NCBI GenBank assembly: GCA_011316305.1
Contig: SAUG01000067.1
Location: 434,001 to 498,000 of the forward strand
DNA length: 64,000 nt
DNA from: Rusavskia elegans
Lineage: Eukaryota > Ascomycota > Lecanoromycetes > Teloschistales > Teloschistaceae
Reading direction: 5' to 3'
The position numbers and the translations under genes were made by a program. The notes under the pieces were generated by a model that worked only from the letters and a program-made list of their open reading frames with translations, made no database searches and was not told where the DNA came from. Positions 59,165 to 64,000 of the stretch are shown here, piece by piece. Numbering within the stretch: position 1 is the stretch's first letter; every line of letters begins with the position of its first letter.

Positions 59165-61310
59165 TAATATAATAATATATATAGATAAATTTCTCTTTTT
59201 AAACTTTTTTTTAAACTAGTACTTTTCGATTTATATAACTATTTAAAAAGTTTAATACTTTCCTCTATATCTTTATTTTTATCTTTTTCTTTATTTTTAA
59301 TATTAATTATTCCCGTCTTCTCTTCTATATCTTCATTTTAACTATTGAAATTAATATTTCTAGTAAAAGTTTTATTACTTTTAAATTTAGTATTATTATA
59401 TATAGAAAAGTGTTTTTCTACTATCTAATTCTTTTCGTTAATTTTAATAATAATATCTCTATTTTTATTTTCTTTTCTATAAAAAAATTTAATATATTTA
59501 TTAATCGTATTTCCGCTATAATTAAATTCTTTAGTAAACGTCGTCTATTTCTTTAAAAAGCTTAGAATTCTAGCGGATTAAAGTTTTTAGAAACCGGTAA
59601 AATAGATTATTTATTAATAAATAAAAATACCGATTAGATCTATATATTTCGTTAAAATTATTTTATTCAGACTATTAATAATAATATTAGATTAGGAAAA
59701 ATATTAGAAATAAATATTTCTATATTAAATAATTTTATTTATACTCGATATATTATTTTAATATATTATTTCGCTCTATTTTTATTTTATTTATTCGGTA
59801 GTTATTATTTTTTTCGTAATTTCTATAAGAATTTTAATATATAGATTATTTTTATAATATTATATTATATTTTATTTAGTATATAATATAGTATATATTA
59901 CTCTATTATATTATTATTAATCCTTTTCTCGATTCTATAATCTATTTTCTAATTTTTAATTTTTTATTCTAATACAGCCTTTATTTCTATATCTATATTT
60001 TTCTAGAAATCTATTATTTTAAATTTTTTATAATATTTTTATATCGTTATATAATATATATTCTATTTTTTATAGAATTTATATTTAATATTAGACTATT
60101 TTCAACTCTATTTATTATTTATAATTAATTTAGATTTTATAGATAGTAGTTTTGATTTAGATATAATAGATAGAAAATTTTATAATATAGTAAAATAATA
60201 TAAGTAATAGCTATAGAATTGTCTAAAAGATCTATATATTATAATAATAAAATATACTAGAAATTTATAGAAATATATAGATTTATTTAAAATTTTAACC
60301 TTCTATTTATAGTATAGCCGACGGTTATTAAAATTATTTTATTTTATTTTTAATCTTTTATTTTTTAATAATTATTTACTATAATAAATTATTAATATAC
60401 TATATATCGTAGTATATTATATTTTAGTTTATTATTAATTTTTTATTTTTTTAATTTATTATAGTATAAGATATAGTATATACGAATCGAAATAGAAGTA
60501 ATATAATAATAAAATATAATTAATAATATAAGATTTTTTAAAACTATTTTAGATAAGAAATTAACTTCGTTTTATAGAAATATAAATAAAATTCGAAGAA
60601 ATAAAATCGGAAAAGATAAATAAAAAATAAAAGAAAAATTTATAATATTATAGTATCGAGAATATTCTAAAATAATATAATCTATTTAGTTTAATTAAAT
60701 ATCTATTAAATAAAATAGAACTAGAAATCTAAAATCGTCGTTTTTTAAGAAATCTATAGATATTAAAAAGATTTCGAATATTTTATTTCTAATATACCGT
60801 TCGCTAGACTATATTATAAAAATTTTACCGACGTCGCTACTATATATATAAATAAAAGTATCGATAGAATATAAAATATAGTATTAATAATTTTATAAAA
60901 TACGATAGAAAGATATATAATTACTTTTCTAATAAATAAATATATTTTTTTACTATATTATAATATATATCTATTTTTATTCATTTTTTATAGATTATTA
61001 ACTAACTTTTATTAATATTTAATTTTATACTATTTAGTAAAAAAATATCTAGTTTATTAAAAAATCAATATAAAATCTAGAAATATAGCCGGAAATATAA
61101 TAATAGCTAGTTAATAATAAATTTTAAAAAATTAATAGTTCTAGAAAAACGAAATATATTTATAAAAATATTTAAGAAAAAGATAATATTATTTATATAA
61201 TATCGATATATAAATTAATAATTTTAGATAACTATTATATAAACTCGTATTAAATAGAATATACTACTATTTTATAATATCTACAAATACTTTTATATTT
61301 CATTATCTAA
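59165..61310 (-). repeat. Repeat F, longest copy F2
   Basis: Reverse complement of F1 (16,550-18,385) over about 2 kb. The minus-strand end near 59,350-59,200 reads TRNINFNS, then DIEEKTGIINIKNKEKDKNK, a Lys/Glu-rich C-terminus. Upstream frames are broken by stops at likely Gln codons. Confidence 0.5.
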
Positions 61311-61355
61311 TATAATTATAAATCGGGTCGGACGGGTTTTTAAATCGATATTTAA

Positions 61356-61725
61356 TTATTTGTTTTGGTTTTGGTATCCGGTAAACTAGTGATTCGGTAA
61401 ACAAATCAAGCGTTGGTATACCAGTAATAAATATACGATAGTAAAACATATATCCAATTTAGATAACGTAAATAACGGTTCTATAGAGTTTTAATTTAAA
61501 TTTACTTAATAATATAACGTATCTTTCTATCGATAATTTAACGTAGAAATCTTTACAAATAAGTATACCTCGTAGTTATCGCTTTTTCTTCTTTTACTAG
61601 CAATATAAACTCTATAATACTATACCCTCGCAAGTACTATAATTTACTAAAATCTTTTACGTACGTATATATTCCCGTAATAGCTATACCGTAGCTAAAC
61701 TAGACGGTAGTATCTATATTATAAG
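61356..61725 (+). repeat. Repeat D, 5' fragment D5
   Basis: TTTGTTTTGGTTTTGGTATC to the TTTACGTACGTATATATTCC block, then stops at the left end of the retroelement at about 61,731, which probably interrupts it. Confidence 0.65.
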
Positions 61726-61730
61726 CCATT

Positions 61731-64000
61731 TGAACTGTCTGGAACTTATATAGAATTCAGTGGAGATAGAGGCACTAGCCGATGGTATCGGCTGACTAAT
61801 ACGCTGACTAAACCCCGTTAACCGCGGTTTATTAGCTCTACGGGATTCGTTATCTAATTAGGTCTAATATTCAGCCTTATTCGCTTATTTATAGAGGAAC
61901 TTTCTACCTATATAGAAATATCAAGCTATTATTATTATCTTAAATCGATCTATAATAATTAATAGTAATAAAAGGTTTATTTATACGTACTATATAATAT
62001 ATATATAGTATTTATATATACTAATTCCCGTTTATAAATATTAATAATACTAGCAACGTTATCCGTATTTTCGGAGATATTAATTATTTTAATTAAAGAT
62101 ATTTTATTAGTAGTATTTACTAATTAACTATCGTTTTTTACTAATTATATCTTATATATTTAGGTACGATAGGAATAACCCGGTTTATTAATTAGATCCT
62201 AATTAATTATAATAGCGACAGATAAGTTATCTCTATCTTTCGACGATAGTACTATCCTTTTCGGGTACTAGCTCGTCGAATTTATAGATAGAACCGGCCC
62301 GAGATATACTACTAATTAGTACTAGAATATACTAGATTTATTAAACTTCGTGTATAATAATTATAGCGACTTTAGACTTCCTAAAACCGAAGTAGATAAC
62401 GCCGTAGGCGTTAAAATAAGATTATTTTCCCGGCTACCCCGATCGCCTAGATAGCCCGACGAATAGTTAGATAGCGGGACTATAGCGCGAGCTACTATTA
62501 AACGTTTTAAAAAGAGTACTACGGAGCTCCGGAACGACCCTATATATATATAAACTATCGTAAATTATCGAACCTCAACTAAAAGTAAAGAAAAGAAAAA
62601 TATAGTCGATAAAGTCCTAGTAGATTTCTCTATTTTATCTAAATCGGGTATAATCCGGAAACCAAATATAACGTAAAGCCGCAGCTCTAATTCTATAATA
62701 ATATAATTCCTCGAAAAGTTAAAGGAATAGAATATTATAATCTAGGTAGAGCTTATAGAACCTCGCTAATAAAGCTAATAGAGGAAGAAAACGCTTTCGC
62801 TATCGTTTAAATTTCCTATATTCTTTATTAGAGCCGATAAATATAAGAAATTTATTATAGACGATATTAACTACTTCTATCCTTTTTATAATAATAAATC
62901 CGCCGAGACCGGGTCTTATATCGAATATATAGGTAAGGATATCTACTTCCGTAACGTCTATATCTTTACCGAACGAGTTAAAGATATCGTTAGGTTAAAT
63001 AGTAAAGTTAAGGAAAATCTATAATAGTATTCTAATAAACTTTTAGATATAGAAAAAAAATATCTAATAAAAGACCTTAATATATAGATTAATACCTTAA
63101 TTACTCGTTTTAAACTACTAATAGAAGAAGGAATACGTATTTTAAATAAAGAAAAGTATACTATCGAGGATATAAGCCGCTATCGCGAACCTCGCGAATA
63201 TAGCTAGGCTAAACTTCGAGCTATAAAAATCGCCGAAATAACTAATATTCGGTAAATTATTATATAGATATAGATAGATCTCGCTATTCCTTTTTATACT
63301 ACTTTTATCTCTAAACTAATAGATAAGATTACTATTAATACGTTCTTTCGATTAATAGATAATTATAAGCTCGAAATCTAGACTCTAGAAAAAGACTACT
63401 TCTAATAATTCCGGGAAATACCCTCTAATAACTCTAGCTATTAATAAATAAGGAATCCGTTTCTATTCCGACTCTAACTAGTACTAGAAAATCTAGTATA
63501 TTAATCGATATTTAGTTTCGGTCTTTCCGGATACGAATATTAGCGTTCTATAGTTTAATAAATTCTTTAGTCTTTCTAGAAATATTAACCTCCTTTTATT
63601 AAAAGAAATCTACTAAAAGCGCCTCTTATTTAAAACAGCGCGAATTCCCTTCGTTCTATATTTATAAATAGATTAGGAAATCTATAAAGGAATTCCTTTC
63701 TAATATAGTAGAACTTTGCGCTAGTATATAGTAATAGACTTTAGGGACCTTATAATAACTAGTCCTAAAAAAAATCTTACTTCGGCCTAAATTTCTAATA
63801 TTTAACGCTACTAGCTTCGCTTTAATAAACCTACTAAATAGGAGTTTATAAAGATATTTATAGCGAGAATTATTCTATTATAGAGGAAATTTACGCCTAA
63901 TATACCGAATAGGATCCCGTTTATAGATATTATAATAATAGGTCCGCCGAACCTTATAACGAAGAAATCGAATACTATAATAAAGTTTATAAAGAGTTAG
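61731..64000 (+). mobile_element. LTR retrotransposon with Gag, cut by the window end
   Basis: Starts TGAACTGTCTGGAACTTATA at about 61,731, right where repeat D5 breaks off; the first about 170 bp are more C+G-rich than the surroundings and look like an LTR. The 3' LTR is outside the window. The Gag reading follows from about 62,650. Confidence 0.6.
62650..64000 (+). pseudogene. Retroelement Gag remnant, 3' truncated by the window
   Basis: From 62,830 about 55 codons read without a stop (RADKYKKFIIDDINYFYPFY, SAETGSYIEYIGKDIYFRNV, YIFTERVKDIV). This follows the pattern of a widespread fungal Gag in which a FFDPFYD.KS block is followed by KDTYFRDVHLF and ERIKDIA. Later blocks fit too: KYTIEDISRYREPREYS near 63,150, and an acidic Tyr-rich tail DPVYRYYNNRSAEPYNEE near 63,916-63,970. 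Scattered stops are at former Gln/Trp codons. Pol should lie beyond 64,000. Confidence 0.65.

Larger units (their letters stand above)
8561..64000. other. RIP-mutated, AT-rich transposon compartment
   Basis: By eye the block is about three quarters or more A+T. CpA and TpG are nearly absent over long stretches (9001-9060 and 9241-9300 contain neither) while CpG, CpT and CpC persist: the expected result of C-to-T change at CpA on both strands. As a consequence ATG, TGG, TGT, CAT, CAA and CAG codons are depleted, Trp and Gln positions became TAG/TAA, and no convincing intact gene survives. The readable content is entirely repeats and transposon relics, listed individually. Within the block 15,800-16,260, 37,390-38,060 and 61,730-61,900 keep visibly more C+G. 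Confidence 0.9.

Noticed and set aside
8561..64000. Possibility that the AT-rich block is mitochondrial or centromeric point DNA
   Set aside because: No mitochondrial genes, tRNAs or group I/II introns were seen; the content is LTR retrotransposons with RIP-type changes. A centromere cannot be excluded but nothing specific supports it.
61731..64000. Copia assignment for the element at the right edge
   Set aside because: Only Gag is within the window; the Gag pattern is widespread in fungal LTR elements and pol order cannot be seen, so no superfamily is claimed.

Overview
The window looks like a filamentous ascomycete (Pezizomycotina) chromosome segment. Its genes have short spliceosomal introns (about 56-94 nt), it carries a fungal-type POT1 gene, and most of it shows the footprint of repeat-induced point mutation (RIP). 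It has two compartments. Positions 1 to about 8,470 have ordinary base composition and carry four genes: a multi-pass membrane protein of unknown function (+), a lysine-rich probably nucleolar protein (-), a heme-oxygenase-like protein (+) and the telomere end-binding protein POT1 (-).

From about 8,560 to the window end the DNA is very AT-rich and almost devoid of CpA and TpG, while CpG, CpC and CpT remain. No intact gene was found there. It is a nested graveyard of transposable elements whose coding remnants can still be read through stops at former Trp and Gln codons. The dated layers are: family A LTR retrotransposons (410-bp LTRs) at 8,708-12,675 (-), 26,831-30,798 (+), 47,657-51,603 (-), a diverged relative at 19,083-24,537 (+), and a same-LTR copy with different content at 39,173-42,507 (+); a chromodomain Ty3/Gypsy element with 531-bp LTRs at 25,792-36,512 (-), itself split by a family A copy; a third Gypsy family (C) at about 38,060-46,960, 53,290-54,454 and 24,580-25,115; a short terminal-inverted-repeat family (MITE) with about 10-bp target duplications; two repeat families of unknown type (D and F), D carrying a conserved small reading frame; a possible hAT transposase tail; and a Gag-bearing retroelement running off the right edge.

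The most interesting observation is a split of retroelement functions. Four family A copies (one of them the diverged relative) go directly from the 5' LTR into protease, reverse transcriptase, RNase H, integrase and chromodomain with no room for Gag. A fifth copy with matching LTRs carries Gag with a zinc knuckle plus an unidentified second coding block, and no pol. Together they look like a two-component, trans-complementing LTR retrotransposon, now dead by RIP. The chromovirus at 25,792-36,512 also carries an antisense Cys-rich/coiled-coil reading frame next to its 3' LTR.

Coordinates of LTR ends and 5-bp target duplications were read directly and are firm for the complete elements. Boundaries of repeats C, D, F and G are approximate. 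No tRNA, rRNA, CRISPR array or telomere repeat was seen.
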